From JAWXBA01 sp048499805 (GTDB lineage: Bacteria; Gemmatimonadota; Gemmatimonadetes; Gemmatimonadales; GWC2-71-9), in assembly GCA_048499805.1 (NCBI GenBank), contig JASNZF010000004.1:124001-188000 (forward strand): a stretch of DNA of 64,000 nt. Direction: 5' to 3'. Position numbers and translations under genes: made by a program. Positions within the stretch are counted from its first letter, which is position 1. The number at the start of each line of letters is the position of its first letter. Below, piece by piece: positions 27,184 to 35,570 of this stretch. Below the pieces are notes generated by a model. It saw nothing but the letters and a program-made list of their open reading frames with translations. It did no database searches and was not told where the DNA came from.

Positions 27184-28137
27184 ATGACGTCCCACGTCGT
27201 CCGGGTGGACCGGGTGACCAAGCGGTTTGCCGGTCACACCGCGGTCCGGAACTTCTCCCTCGATGTCCCCACTGGCGGGATGTTCGGCCTCCTGGGCCCC
27301 AACGGTGCCGGCAAGAGCACCACGATCCGGATGATCATGAACATCATTACCCCGGACGAGGGGAAGATTCACCTCTTCGGCGGGGTCAAGTCGGGTCGCG
27401 ACCACTCCGCCCGGATCGGCTACCTCCCCGAGGAGCGCGGCCTCTACAAGAAGATGAAGGTCAAGGAACAGCTCTCCTTCTTCGGCGAAACGAAGGGGAT
27501 CCCCCACAGGGAGGCGGTCCGCAAGACCGGCGAATGGCTGGAGCGGCTGGGCCTCTCCGACTGGACCGACAAGAAGGTCGAGGACCTCTCCAAGGGGATG
27601 CAGCAGAAGGTCCAGTTCATCGGGACGCTGCTGCACGAGCCGGAGCTGGTGATCCTGGACGAGCCGTTCAGCGGGCTCGATCCGGTCAACGCCCAGGTCA
27701 TGAAGGACGTGGTGCTCGAGATTGCCCGGAGCGGCCGGACGGTGCTCTTCTCGACCCACATCATGGAGCAGGCCGAGAAGATGTGCGACCGGATCGCCAT
27801 CATTGCCCGGGGCGAAAAGGTGGTGGACGGACCGCTGGCCCAGGTGAAGCGCGAGTTTGGCCACCGGTTTGTGGCGCTCGCTTTTCACAGAAACCCCGAG
27901 GCTGCCAACCGGGTGCTGCAGGACCGGAAGCTGGTGGCCAAGGTGGACGACTACGGCAACAGCGCCGAGGTCGAGCTGGCCGAGGGGGCCGAGAGTGATG
28001 CGCTGCTGCATGCGCTGGTCGGGGCCGGGGTGGGGCTCAACCGGTTCGAGGTGGTGGAGCCGTCGCTCCAGTCGATCTTCATAGCCAAGGTGGGGGCGGA
28101 TGCGGCCAGGGCCGTCGCCTCGGGAGACACACGATGA
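27184..28137 (+). CDS. ABC-2 type exporter ATPase (NatA-like)
   Basis: The ATG at 27184 follows TTGGAG at about 7 bp and gives 317 residues. Walker A GPNGAGKST (about 40-48), signature LSKGMQQKVQFIGTLLHEP and Walker B LVILDEPFSGLDPVN are present. A C-terminal extension of about 90 residues matches NatA-like Na+ or drug exporter ATPases. It works with the permease encoded next; the stop overlaps that gene's ATG (ATGA). The substrate is unknown. Confidence 0.9.
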   Translation: MTSHVVRVDRVTKRFAGHTAVRNFSLDVPTGGMFGLLGPNGAGKSTTIRMIMNIITPDEGKIHLFGGVKSGRDHSARIGYLPEERGLYKKMKVKEQLSFFGETKGIPHREAVRKTGEWLERLGLSDWTDKKVEDLSKGMQQKVQFIGTLLHEPELVILDEPFSGLDPVNAQVMKDVVLEIARSGRTVLFSTHIMEQAEKMCDRIAIIARGEKVVDGPLAQVKREFGHRFVALAFHRNPEAANRVLQDRKLVAKVDDYGNSAEVELAEGAESDALLHALVGAGVGLNRFEVVEPSLQSIFIAKVGADAARAVASGDTR

Positions 28138-29456
28138 ACAAGGTCTGGGCGGTCATCCGACGGGAATTCATCGAGCGGGTGCGCACCAAGGCGTTCCTGC
28201 TGAGCACCCTGCTCTTCCCGGTCTTCATCGGGGCGATGATGGTGCTCCCTGCGCTGCTCCTGACCAAGACCTCCGGGGTCAAGCGGGTGGCGGTGCTGGA
28301 CGGGACTTCGGTGGCGTTCGGCGCCCGGGTCAACGAGGCGCTCCTGGCGGTCAAGCGCGGCAGCGACCCCGATGCCGGTGCCCAGTACGAGCCGACCCTG
28401 GTGGTAGCGACCGGGGAGCGGCTCGAGGCGGTCCGCGACTCCCTGATTGCGGTGACCGGGCTCAACCGTGACGCCGGTCCCTCGCTCAACGGGGTCCTGG
28501 TCCTGACCGACGAGGGGCTGGCCTCGGGACGGCTCCAGTACTTCGGCGACAACGCCGGCAGCATCCCGGCGATGGAGGAACTCGAGGGGACGGTGCGCCC
28601 GCTGGTGACCCGCCAGCGACTGGAACGCGAAGGGGTGGACCCGATGGTCGTCATGCGTGCCATCGGTCCGGTGAGCCTGGCCACCCAGCGGGTGGCGGAG
28701 GGCAAGCTGACCGGCCAGAGCGGAGGGGCCACCTTCGCCATTGCCTACGCCATGGGGTTCATCCTCTACATGGCGCTGCTGATCTACGGCATCCAGGTCA
28801 TGACCAGCATCGTGGAGGAGAAGACCAACCGGATCATGGAGGTGCTGGCCTCCAGCATGAGCCCGTTCCAGATGCTGCTGGGCAAGATCCTGGGCGTCGG
28901 CGCGGTGGCGCTCCTCCAGCTCGGCATCTGGGCCGGCGCGGCCTACGGCGCCACCACCTACCGGGTCCAACTGCTGGGCCTCTTCGGGGTGGACGCCGCC
29001 GCCAGCGGCGGGATGGCGGGGCTCATCCCGACGATTCCGGGCTCGCTCCTGGTGGTCTTCCTGGTGTTCTTCGTCCTGGGCTTCCTGCTCTACTCCGCCA
29101 TGTTCGCGGCGGTGGGCTCGATGTGCAATACGGTCCAGGAAACCCAGCAGGCCCAGTTCCCGGTCATGTTCCTGATCATCCTCGGGCTGATGACGATGTT
29201 CGCGCTGCTCAACGACCCCAACAGCCCGCTGGTCATGACCCTGAGCTACGTGCCGTTCTGGACCCCGTTCGTGATCCCGATCCGGTACTCGATGGCCCCG
29301 ATCCCGATCCTCGGGCTGCTGGTGTCCGGGGTGATCACCATCCTCGGGATGCTGGCCATCGTCTGGGTGGCGGCCCGGATCTACCGGGTGGGGATCCTGA
29401 GTTATGGGAAGCGGGCCAGCGTGCGGGACCTGTGGCGGTGGGTGCGGACGGCGTAA
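28134..29456 (+). CDS. ABC-2 type permease (NatB-like)
   Basis: The 440-residue membrane protein has one N-terminal helix (about 21-42), a large extracytoplasmic domain (about 45-200) and five to six C-terminal helices. The cytoplasmic motif VEEKTNRIMEVLASSMSPFQ is the signature of NatB/YhaP-type ABC-2 permeases. It forms the membrane half of the exporter with the ATPase upstream. The TAA stop is the first base triplet of a heptad array. Confidence 0.9.
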   Translation: MNKVWAVIRREFIERVRTKAFLLSTLLFPVFIGAMMVLPALLLTKTSGVKRVAVLDGTSVAFGARVNEALLAVKRGSDPDAGAQYEPTLVVATGERLEAVRDSLIAVTGLNRDAGPSLNGVLVLTDEGLASGRLQYFGDNAGSIPAMEELEGTVRPLVTRQRLEREGVDPMVVMRAIGPVSLATQRVAEGKLTGQSGGATFAIAYAMGFILYMALLIYGIQVMTSIVEEKTNRIMEVLASSMSPFQMLLGKILGVGAVALLQLGIWAGAAYGATTYRVQLLGLFGVDAAASGGMAGLIPTIPGSLLVVFLVFFVLGFLLYSAMFAAVGSMCNTVQETQQAQFPVMFLIILGLMTMFALLNDPNSPLVMTLSYVPFWTPFVIPIRYSMAPIPILGLLVSGVITILGMLAIVWVAARIYRVGILSYGKRASVRDLWRWVRTA

Positions 29457-29502
29457 GAGGTAAGAGGTAAGAGGTAAGAGGTAAGAGGTAAGAGGTAAGA
29501 GG
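29454..29502 (+). repeat. TAAGAGG x7 perfect heptad array
   Basis: Seven perfect 7-bp units; the first TAA is the permease stop codon. The inverted arm is at 29996-30028, with the four-helix-bundle gene between the two arms. Confidence 0.95.
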
Positions 29503-29584
29503 AAAAGGGTGTGGGTGTGTGGTGATATTGTGGTACTGTTTGGGTGAATCGGGTTGCCCGCGTGGACCCGGTTCACCCTACTTT

Positions 29585-29950
29585 GTGCAGGTGCAACGGC
29601 ACCGATCCCTCCTGGCCTGGCAATGTGCGCACGAAGTTGTACGCGTAGTCTTCTCCCCCGCATTTAGGGGCAGGCACCCAACCCACTTCCCGGTCTTCGA
29701 CCAACTCAGGCGAGCCGCACTTTCGGTTCAGCTCAATGTAGCTGAGGGGTATGCGCTTGGTTCGGTGAAGGAGTTCCGTCGGCATCTGCGGATCGCCTAC
29801 GGCTCGGCCGTGGAAACCACGGATCTCTTGGAGCTGATCGAGGAGCTTGAGCTTCTTCCGCCTGCCTCGGTCCAGCCAACGCTGGAGGCTTCCCGCCGCA
29901 CCCAAGGGTTGGTCTTGGGACTCCTCAAGAGCCCGAACCTCCGCACCTGA
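29585..29950 (+). CDS. Four-helix-bundle protein (23S rRNA intervening-sequence type)
   Basis: The GTG at 29585 gives 121 residues, close to the family's usual size; a longer frame from 29519 is possible. The typical blocks are present: LLAWQCAHEVVRVVF, FDQLRRAALSVQLNVAEGYA, KEFRRHLRIAYGSAVETTDLL. These small proteins were first found in intervening sequences of rRNA genes and occur scattered in many genomes; their role is unknown. The gene is bracketed by inverted heptad arrays, so gene and arrays may have moved or been acquired as a unit. Confidence 0.82.
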   Translation: MQVQRHRSLLAWQCAHEVVRVVFSPAFRGRHPTHFPVFDQLRRAALSVQLNVAEGYALGSVKEFRRHLRIAYGSAVETTDLLELIEELELLPPASVQPTLEASRRTQGLVLGLLKSPNLRT

Positions 29951-29995
29951 TTGTCTTCCTCTACCTCCCGAGCTGAGGGCCGCGGCTAGGCTTGT

Positions 29996-30028
29996 TCCTC
30001 TTACCTCTCACCTCTTACCTCTTACCTT
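29996..30028 (-). repeat. Heptad array, right arm before mnmG
   Basis: Four to five CCTCTTA/CCTCTCA units ending 7 bp before the mnmG ATG. Confidence 0.88.
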
Positions 30029-30034
30029 TCCGCC

Positions 30035-31903
30035 ATGCCCCACGACGTCATTGTGATTGGCGGTGGCCACGCCGGCGCGGAGGCCTGTGCCCTCGCGGCG
30101 CGGGCCGGGGCGCGGGTGCTGCTACTGACCCAGAATCTCGAAACGATTGGCCAGATGTCGTGCAACCCGGCCATTGGCGGGATCGCCAAGGGGACGGTGG
30201 TGCGCGAGGTGGACGCCCTGGGCGGGATCATGGCGCGGGCCACCGACCGGTCGCGGATCCAGTTCCGGATGCTCAACACCTCCAAGGGGCCGGCGGTCTG
30301 GAGCCCGCGCGCCCAGTGCGATCGCGGGTTGTACCGCCGCGCTGTGCGGTCGCTGCTCGAGGGGTTCGAGCGGGTCTCGTTTGCCCAGGGAACCGTCGCT
30401 CGGCTGCTGGTGAAGGGAGGAGCGGTCTTTGGCGTCGTCACGACCGACGGCAGGGAATACCATTGCCGAGCGGTGGTTCTGACTGCAGGGACGTTCCTGC
30501 GGGGCAGGATCCATGTGGGGCTGGATGCACCGATTCCCGCTGGGCGGGCCGGCGAGGGGCCCGCGGTGGAGATTTCCGAGAGCATCGCGGACCTGGGGCT
30601 GACGATCGAGCGGTTCAAGACCGGGACGCCGCCCAGGATCGATGGTCGAACCGTAAACTTGGACAATCTTGCTCGCCAAGACGGTGATCCAGGTGAATTC
30701 AGGTTCTCGTTCCTTGACCAATCAACGGAGTTGCAAGTGCAACTCCCATGCTGGCTTACGTGGTCCGGGCCCGAGTTGCAGGAGGTCATCACCCGTCACC
30801 TGGAGCGGTCGGCGCTCTATGGGGGCGCGATCAGCGGCAGGGGTCCGCGGTACTGCCCCAGCATCGAGGACAAGATCGTCCGCTTCCCTAACGCCAGTAG
30901 GCATCAGGTTTTCCTGGAGCCGGAGGGGCTGGACACCCACGAGATGTATGTGAACGGGCTGTCCACTTCGCTGCCGCCGGCAGTACAGCTCGAGTATCTC
31001 AGGACTGTTCCGGGGCTTGAGTCGGTAGAGATGACCCGGCCCGGGTACGCCATCGAATACGACTACTTCCCCCCGACCCAGCTGGACCGGCACTTGGCTG
31101 TCAAGTCGTTGCAGGGACTGTACTTTGCTGGCCAGATCAACGGCACAACCGGCTACGAGGAGGCGGCTGGGCAGGGGGCCCTGGCTGGTCTCAACGCCGC
31201 CCGTTTTGCGGCTGGCGAGGCGCCGGTTTCCCTGGGCAGGGACCAGGCAATGATCGGCGTCATGGCCGACGACCTGGTGAGCCGAGGGGTGGATGAGCCG
31301 TATCGGCTGTTCACGAGCAGGGCCGAATTCAGGTTGCTCCTCCGGCAGGATAATGCCCTTAGACGGCTGGCTCCGATGGCGATCGAGCTGGGGCTGTACA
31401 CCTCGGCGGAGCGGGAGCTGGTGGAGCGCAAGCTGGCGCGAGAGGAGGCGGTGCTGGAGGGGGCTCGTGGGGTGAACATCGCTCCGGCCGCAGTGGAGCA
31501 GTACCTGGATGAATCGGGCACGCCAGGGATCGCGGAGACCACCCCGGTACTGGAGCTCGCCAAGCGACCGGAGGTTTCTCTGGTGCGCTTGCTGGAGCTG
31601 GCGGGGGTGGCGGTGGACGGCGAGTCGGCTGGGTGGGCCGAGATCGAGGTCAAGTATGCCGGGTACCTGGGCCGGGAGCGGCAGATGGCGGGGAAGCTGG
31701 CGGAGATGGAGGGTTTTGCGCTGCCGGAGGGGCTGGTATACACCGATCTCGAGGCAATCAGCTGGGAGGCGAGGGAAAAGCTGGGAAAGGTCCGGCCGAC
31801 GACGCTGGGGCAGGCAGGGCGGATCCCCGGGGTGAACCCATCGGACCTCCAGGGGCTTGTTTTGGCGGTTTTGCGGCATCGGGAGGCTGCGAAGAGCGCC
31901 TGA
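30035..31903 (+). CDS. mnmG: MnmG (GidA), tRNA U34 carboxymethylaminomethyl-modification subunit
   Basis: The 622-residue flavoprotein has the FAD-binding GGGHAGAEA motif (9-17), then SCNPAIGGIAKG and the RSRIQFRMLNTSKGPAVWSP segment. The C-terminal domain (AEIEVKYAGYLGRERQ ... INPSDLQGLVLAVLRH-like) is typical. With MnmE it modifies the wobble uridine of several tRNAs. A terminator and a parS site follow directly. rsmG, which often follows mnmG, is not present; parAB lies about 700 bp downstream. Confidence 0.97.
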   Translation: MPHDVIVIGGGHAGAEACALAARAGARVLLLTQNLETIGQMSCNPAIGGIAKGTVVREVDALGGIMARATDRSRIQFRMLNTSKGPAVWSPRAQCDRGLYRRAVRSLLEGFERVSFAQGTVARLLVKGGAVFGVVTTDGREYHCRAVVLTAGTFLRGRIHVGLDAPIPAGRAGEGPAVEISESIADLGLTIERFKTGTPPRIDGRTVNLDNLARQDGDPGEFRFSFLDQSTELQVQLPCWLTWSGPELQEVITRHLERSALYGGAISGRGPRYCPSIEDKIVRFPNASRHQVFLEPEGLDTHEMYVNGLSTSLPPAVQLEYLRTVPGLESVEMTRPGYAIEYDYFPPTQLDRHLAVKSLQGLYFAGQINGTTGYEEAAGQGALAGLNAARFAAGEAPVSLGRDQAMIGVMADDLVSRGVDEPYRLFTSRAEFRLLLRQDNALRRLAPMAIELGLYTSAERELVERKLAREEAVLEGARGVNIAPAAVEQYLDESGTPGIAETTPVLELAKRPEVSLVRLLELAGVAVDGESAGWAEIEVKYAGYLGRERQMAGKLAEMEGFALPEGLVYTDLEAISWEAREKLGKVRPTTLGQAGRIPGVNPSDLQGLVLAVLRHREAAKSA

Positions 31904-31909
31904 AGGCAC

Positions 31910-31925
31910 TGTTTCACGTGAAACG
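31910..31925 (+). promoter_or_regulatory. parS centromere site
   Basis: TGTTTCACGTGAAACG matches the bacterial parS consensus TGTTTCACGTGAAACA at 15 of 16 positions. It lies 7 bp after the mnmG stop and 680 bp upstream of parA, the usual neighbourhood. ParB should bind here, which suggests proximity to the replication origin. Confidence 0.9.
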
Positions 31926-31958
31926 GGCGCCTGCTGAGGGTTGCCGCACACCTCGTTT

Positions 31959-31987
31959 GGCCTCGGCTCACCGCCGGGGCCTTTTTT
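31959..31987 (+). terminator. Rho-independent terminator after mnmG
   Basis: GGCCTCGGC, a TCACC loop, GCCGGGGCC (9 bp with one G-T pair), then TTTTTT. Confidence 0.9.
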
Positions 31988-32033
31988 GTCGCACCGGGAC
32001 TGAACCGGTATGGCTCACGGGTGGGTGCGGCGA

Positions 32034-32369
32034 GGGGTCACGCGGAGCCGCGGAGAAGAGCAGGAGGCGCGGAGTCGTGCGCCGGATCGGATGGTCTCTG
32101 GTTCCAGATCCTTGGCTGTTTGGTGCCCCACCACCACCCCACCTACCAGATGGTGGGGCCGGCTGCGCCGAAAAGAGACGGGCGATAGGCAAAGCCACTC
32201 AGTGTGTTCGTTGAGGTTCACCCCCCCCAGTGAATCGAGGAGGTTCGCACACCCTCGGACGCGGTGGCGGGGTGGCGGCAACTCAATCCATGAACCCTCC
32301 TGGTTACCGGATCCAGTCCGGTCGAAGGCTTCGCGCCTCCTGCTGTTCTCCGCGGCTCTGCGTGACCCC
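32034..32369. repeat. MITE-like inverted-repeat element
   Basis: The left arm (32034-32073, starting GGGGTCACGCGGAGCCGCGG) is repeated inverted at 32330-32369 with about 90% identity over 40 bp. The roughly 255 bp between them include further partial symmetry. Related arms occur at 61576-61587 and 61754-61765, and a single arm-like CCTCCGCGTGAACC at 43161. Confidence 0.75.
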
Positions 32370-32487
32370 CTACGATACATACGCGGACTCGGTCGCCCTG
32401 GCTTGAGAGCGACACCACCGTGGCAGGGGGGCGATCAGGTTCGGCCCCTCTGCCCCTCTGCCCCGCTGCCCCGCTGCCCCGCCTGCC

Positions 32488-32503
32488 CGTTCCACGTGAA
32501 AAC
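32488..32503 (+). promoter_or_regulatory. Degenerate parS-like site
   Basis: CGTTCCACGTGAAAAC matches parS at 12 of 16 positions with the CACGTGAAA core intact. It is 105 bp upstream of parA, just before the promoter candidate, where ParB binding could autoregulate the operon. Confidence 0.5.
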
Positions 32504-32509
32504 GCAGAT

Positions 32510-32537
32510 TTGCCATCCCTGCAATCGGCGGTATATT
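32510..32537 (+). promoter_or_regulatory. parAB promoter candidate
   Basis: TTGCCA (32510-32515), a 16-bp spacer and TATATT (32532-32537), about 70 bp upstream of the parA ATG. Confidence 0.5.
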
Positions 32538-32607
32538 CCCCTACCAACTCGACGAAACCACTCGTTGCGTTCTCTTGTAACTCGTTGTACATAAAGAAGT
32601 TACGCGA

Positions 32608-33420
32608 ATGACACGAATCCTCGCCGTCGCCAACCAGAAGGGTGGCGTCGGCAAGACAACCACCGCCGTCAACCTCGCCGCCTCGCTCGCTGTCGCCGAG
32701 CGGCGGACGCTGCTCGTCGACGCCGATCCCCAGGCCAACGCCACCAGCGGCATGGGTGCCTCCAAGGAACTCGGCCGCCTCTCGCTCTACGAGGCGCTGC
32801 TCGATGGGGTCCCGGTGGCGGAGTGCGTGCAGGAGATCGAGGAACTGCCATTCCTCAAGGTGCTCGGTGCCACGCAGGACCTCGTCGCCGTTGAACTCGA
32901 ACTCGTCGAGCAGCCCGATCGCGAGCACGCCCTTCGCCGCGCGCTGGCGCCGGTGGCCGCCGACTACGACTACATCATCATCGACTGTCCCCCGTCGCTT
33001 GGCCTGATCACGCTCAACGTGCTGGCCGCCGCCGATGGCGTCGTGATCCCGATCCAGTGCGAGTACTACGCGCTCGAGGGAATCAGCCAGCTGCTCAACA
33101 CCATTCGCCTCGTCCAGCAGAACTTCAATCCGACCCTGGTGCTCGACGGGGTCCTGCTGACGATGTATGACGGCCGCGTCAACCTCTGCCGCCAGGTGGC
33201 CAAGGACGCCAAGGAGTACTTTGGCGAGACGCTCTTCCGCACCGCCATCCCGCGCAACGTGCGGCTGGCCGAGGCGCCGAGCTACGGCAAGTCGATCCTG
33301 ATGTACGACATCCAGTCGGTGGGCGCCCGGACCTACCTGGCCGTGGCGCAGGAGCTGATGAAGCGCCTCGAGGGGGGCGCCGCACCGGTGGCCACCGAGA
33401 CAGAGGGAGTGAAGGAATGA
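32608..33420 (+). CDS. parA: ParA/Soj chromosome-partitioning ATPase
   Basis: The 270-residue protein begins MTRILAVANQKGGVGKTTTA; the deviant Walker A KGGVGKT is at 11-17. It also has DADPQANATSGMG and the Walker B-like YIIIDCPPSLG (about 127-137). It is a DNA-binding ATPase that moves ParB-parS complexes. No N-terminal helix-turn-helix is present, so it is the chromosomal (Soj) type. The stop overlaps the parB ATG (ATGA). Confidence 0.97.
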   Translation: MTRILAVANQKGGVGKTTTAVNLAASLAVAERRTLLVDADPQANATSGMGASKELGRLSLYEALLDGVPVAECVQEIEELPFLKVLGATQDLVAVELELVEQPDREHALRRALAPVAADYDYIIIDCPPSLGLITLNVLAAADGVVIPIQCEYYALEGISQLLNTIRLVQQNFNPTLVLDGVLLTMYDGRVNLCRQVAKDAKEYFGETLFRTAIPRNVRLAEAPSYGKSILMYDIQSVGARTYLAVAQELMKRLEGGAAPVATETEGVKE

Positions 33421-34307
33421 GCGAGACACGTCGGCTGGGTCGCGGCCTCGAGGCACTGCTCGGGCCGGTCAGTCGCGAGCAGGCGGAGGCGTCGGGTGCA
33501 CTGCGCGAGCTGCCGGTGACCCAGATCCGCCCCAACCCGTTCCAGCCGCGCCGTTCGTTCGACGAGACGGCACTCTCCGAGCTCTCCGAGAGCATCAAGG
33601 CGTCGGGCCTGCTGCAGCCGCTGGTGGTGCGCGCCAACGGGTCGGCATACGAGCTGATTGCCGGTGAGCGCCGGTGGCGCGCCGTGCAGCGGCTGGGGTG
33701 GACCAAGGTGTCGGTGGTGGTCAAGGAAGCCGACGACAAGGCGCTGCTGACGCTGGCGCTGATCGAGAACCTGCAGCGTGACGACCTGACCCCGATCGAC
33801 GAGGCCACTGCCTATCAGCGGCTGATGGACGAATTCACCATGCCCCAGGCCGAGGTGGCGCGGCTGGTCGGGAAGGACCGCAGCACGGTGAGCAACTCGC
33901 TGCGGCTGCTCAAGCTCCCCGCCCCGGTGCAGACGATGCTCGAGGACCGCACGCTCACCGAGGGCCATGCGCGGGCGCTGCTGGCCCTCGCCGATGCGGA
34001 CGAGATCGTGCGGGTGGCGCGGGAGGCGGTGGAGCAGGGGTGGTCGGTGCGGCAGACCGAGGCGCGGGTGCGGGGCGAGACCCTGGAGACCGGTCCGCGC
34101 CAGCGGATCCGCAAGGCGAAGCCGCCGGCCCGGACCGCGGCGGCCGAGATCCGCCGGGTGGAAGATGCCCTGCGCCAGCGGCTCGGCACCGACGTGCGGG
34201 TCACGGCCCGGCGCAAGGGCCGCGGGGCGATCACGGTGAGCTACTACTCCAACGACGACCTGTCCCGCCTGCTGGAACTCATGCTCGGGGCGCCGTTCGA
34301 CGGATGA
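33417..34307 (+). CDS. parB: ParB/Spo0J partition protein
   Basis: The 296-residue protein has a LGRGLEALLG N-terminus for ParA interaction and a ParB/CTPase domain (PNPFQPRR ... GERRWRA ... ENLQRDDLTPIDEA). A helix-turn-helix (AEVARLVGKDRSTVSNSLRLLKLP) and a C-terminal dimerisation region follow. It binds the parS site at 31910 and spreads as a CTP-dependent clamp. The stop overlaps the next ATG (ATGA), coupling it to the M23 peptidase. Confidence 0.97.
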   Translation: MSETRRLGRGLEALLGPVSREQAEASGALRELPVTQIRPNPFQPRRSFDETALSELSESIKASGLLQPLVVRANGSAYELIAGERRWRAVQRLGWTKVSVVVKEADDKALLTLALIENLQRDDLTPIDEATAYQRLMDEFTMPQAEVARLVGKDRSTVSNSLRLLKLPAPVQTMLEDRTLTEGHARALLALADADEIVRVAREAVEQGWSVRQTEARVRGETLETGPRQRIRKAKPPARTAAAEIRRVEDALRQRLGTDVRVTARRKGRGAITVSYYSNDDLSRLLELMLGAPFDG

Positions 34308-35092
34308 AGCCCCGGCGCAGCGTCTCCGTCCTGCTGCAGGCCGACGGAGCGCTCGAATCGCAGCGGTTCCGGCTGCCACTCTGGCTCCTGCGCACGGGGC
34401 TGGCCCTGCTGCTGGTGGGTGTCGTGCTGGTGCTGCTGGGATTGGCCTTCTACGGCCCGGTGGCGCGCCAGGCCGCCCGGGTACCCGGGCTCGAGCGCGA
34501 GCTGGAGCGACTGCGGCTGGACAACGCCCGGATCCGCGAACTGGCCGCCGCGCTGGACAGCCTGGAGCTGCAGTACGGCCAGGTCCGCCAGATGGTCGGG
34601 GCCGACGTGATGCCCGAGCCGCTGACCCTGCGGAGCTCCCTGCCGCTGGCCGCGCCGGTCTACGCCCGGCTGCCGGGCGCGACCACTCCACCGTCGGGCG
34701 CCACGCTTCCCACGGCCTGGCCGATGGACGAGCGGGGCTACCTGACTCGCGGGCAGGTCGGGGCGGGGGGCAGCGAGGAGGACCACCTGGGGATCGACAT
34801 CGCGGTGCCGGTCGGCGCTCTGGTCCGCGCCAGCGGGGGCGGACGGGTGATCCAGGCCGGCGAGGACGAGGAGTACGGCCGCTTCGTGCTGCTGGGCCAC
34901 CCGGATGGCTATGAGACCCTGTACGCCCACCTCTCGCGCATTGTCGTGGGCGAGGGCGATCGCGTGAACGAACGGGCGGTGATCGGGCGGTCGGGCAATA
35001 CCGGTCGGTCGAGCGCCCCCCACCTGCACTTCGAGATCCGCCTGAACGGGACCTCCGTGGACCCGGTCACGATGCTGAAGGAGATTCCCTGA
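34304..35092 (+). CDS. M23-family peptidoglycan endopeptidase, membrane-anchored
   Basis: The ATG at 34304 gives 262 residues. A short basic cytoplasmic tail precedes one membrane helix (about 30-50), then a coiled-coil-like stretch (about 58-100). The LytM domain has zinc ligands in HLGIDIAV (HxxxD) and HLHFEI. The full set of visible ligands suggests an active enzyme that cuts peptide crosslinks. It sits between parB and a bactofilin gene, a common pairing of bactofilins with M23 peptidases in cell-shape control. Confidence 0.92.
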   Translation: MKPRRSVSVLLQADGALESQRFRLPLWLLRTGLALLLVGVVLVLLGLAFYGPVARQAARVPGLERELERLRLDNARIRELAAALDSLELQYGQVRQMVGADVMPEPLTLRSSLPLAAPVYARLPGATTPPSGATLPTAWPMDERGYLTRGQVGAGGSEEDHLGIDIAVPVGALVRASGGGRVIQAGEDEEYGRFVLLGHPDGYETLYAHLSRIVVGEGDRVNERAVIGRSGNTGRSSAPHLHFEIRLNGTSVDPVTMLKEIP

Positions 35093-35529
35093 TGGCCCTC
35101 TTCCCGTCCAGCACCCCGACCAACGGCGTTGCCAAGGAACGCCGCCGGGCGGACCAGCACGGCCTCTCGATCGTCGCCCCGGACCTGGTGGTGACCGGGG
35201 ACCTCGAGAGTGGCGGGGTGGTGAAGGTGGAGGGCCGGGTCGCCGGGATGGTCCGGGCCGGGCAGCAGGTCCTGGTGGCGCAGGGTGCCGTCATCGATGG
35301 CGACCTCCACACCCGCGAGGCGGTCGTGGGCGGCACGGTGCATGGGTCGATCCACGCGAGCGAGCGGGTCGAGGTCCAGCCGCACGCCGTGGTGGAGGGG
35401 GACATCACCACCCGGAACCTGCTGATCCAGGAAGGCGGCCGGGTCAACGGGGTCGTGACCATGCGGGCCGACAACGCCGTGGATGGGCCAGCGGGCCCGG
35501 TCCGGCGCGAACTGGGGGCGGGAGCGTAG
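35092..35529 (+). CDS. Bactofilin
   Basis: The 145-residue protein has the polymer-forming beta-helix domain with regular short repeats (GDLESGGVVKVEGRVAGMVR, GAVIDGDLHTREAVVGGTVH). Flexible ends flank it. Bactofilins form nucleotide-free cytoskeletal filaments at the membrane. The ATG shares one base with the M23 stop (TGATG), so the two are coupled. The filament probably positions the neighbouring peptidase. Confidence 0.93.
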   Translation: MALFPSSTPTNGVAKERRRADQHGLSIVAPDLVVTGDLESGGVVKVEGRVAGMVRAGQQVLVAQGAVIDGDLHTREAVVGGTVHGSIHASERVEVQPHAVVEGDITTRNLLIQEGGRVNGVVTMRADNAVDGPAGPVRRELGAGA

Positions 35530-35570
35530 GGAAACGCGCCGGGACGGAGCCCGGCCCTGAATCGGGAGCA

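Larger units (their letters stand above)
31988..32607. other. mnmG-parA intergenic region, about 620 bp, no gene seen
   Basis: Contains an inverted-repeat element (32034-32369), a CCCCTCTG/CCCCGCTG octamer stretch (about 32448-32488), a degenerate parS-like site (32488-32503) and a promoter candidate. Frames here are fragmentary and lack coding signals. Confidence 0.7.

Noticed and set aside
31988..32607. rsmG expected after mnmG.
   Set aside because: No methyltransferase motif in any frame of this interval; it contains repeats and the parAB promoter region.
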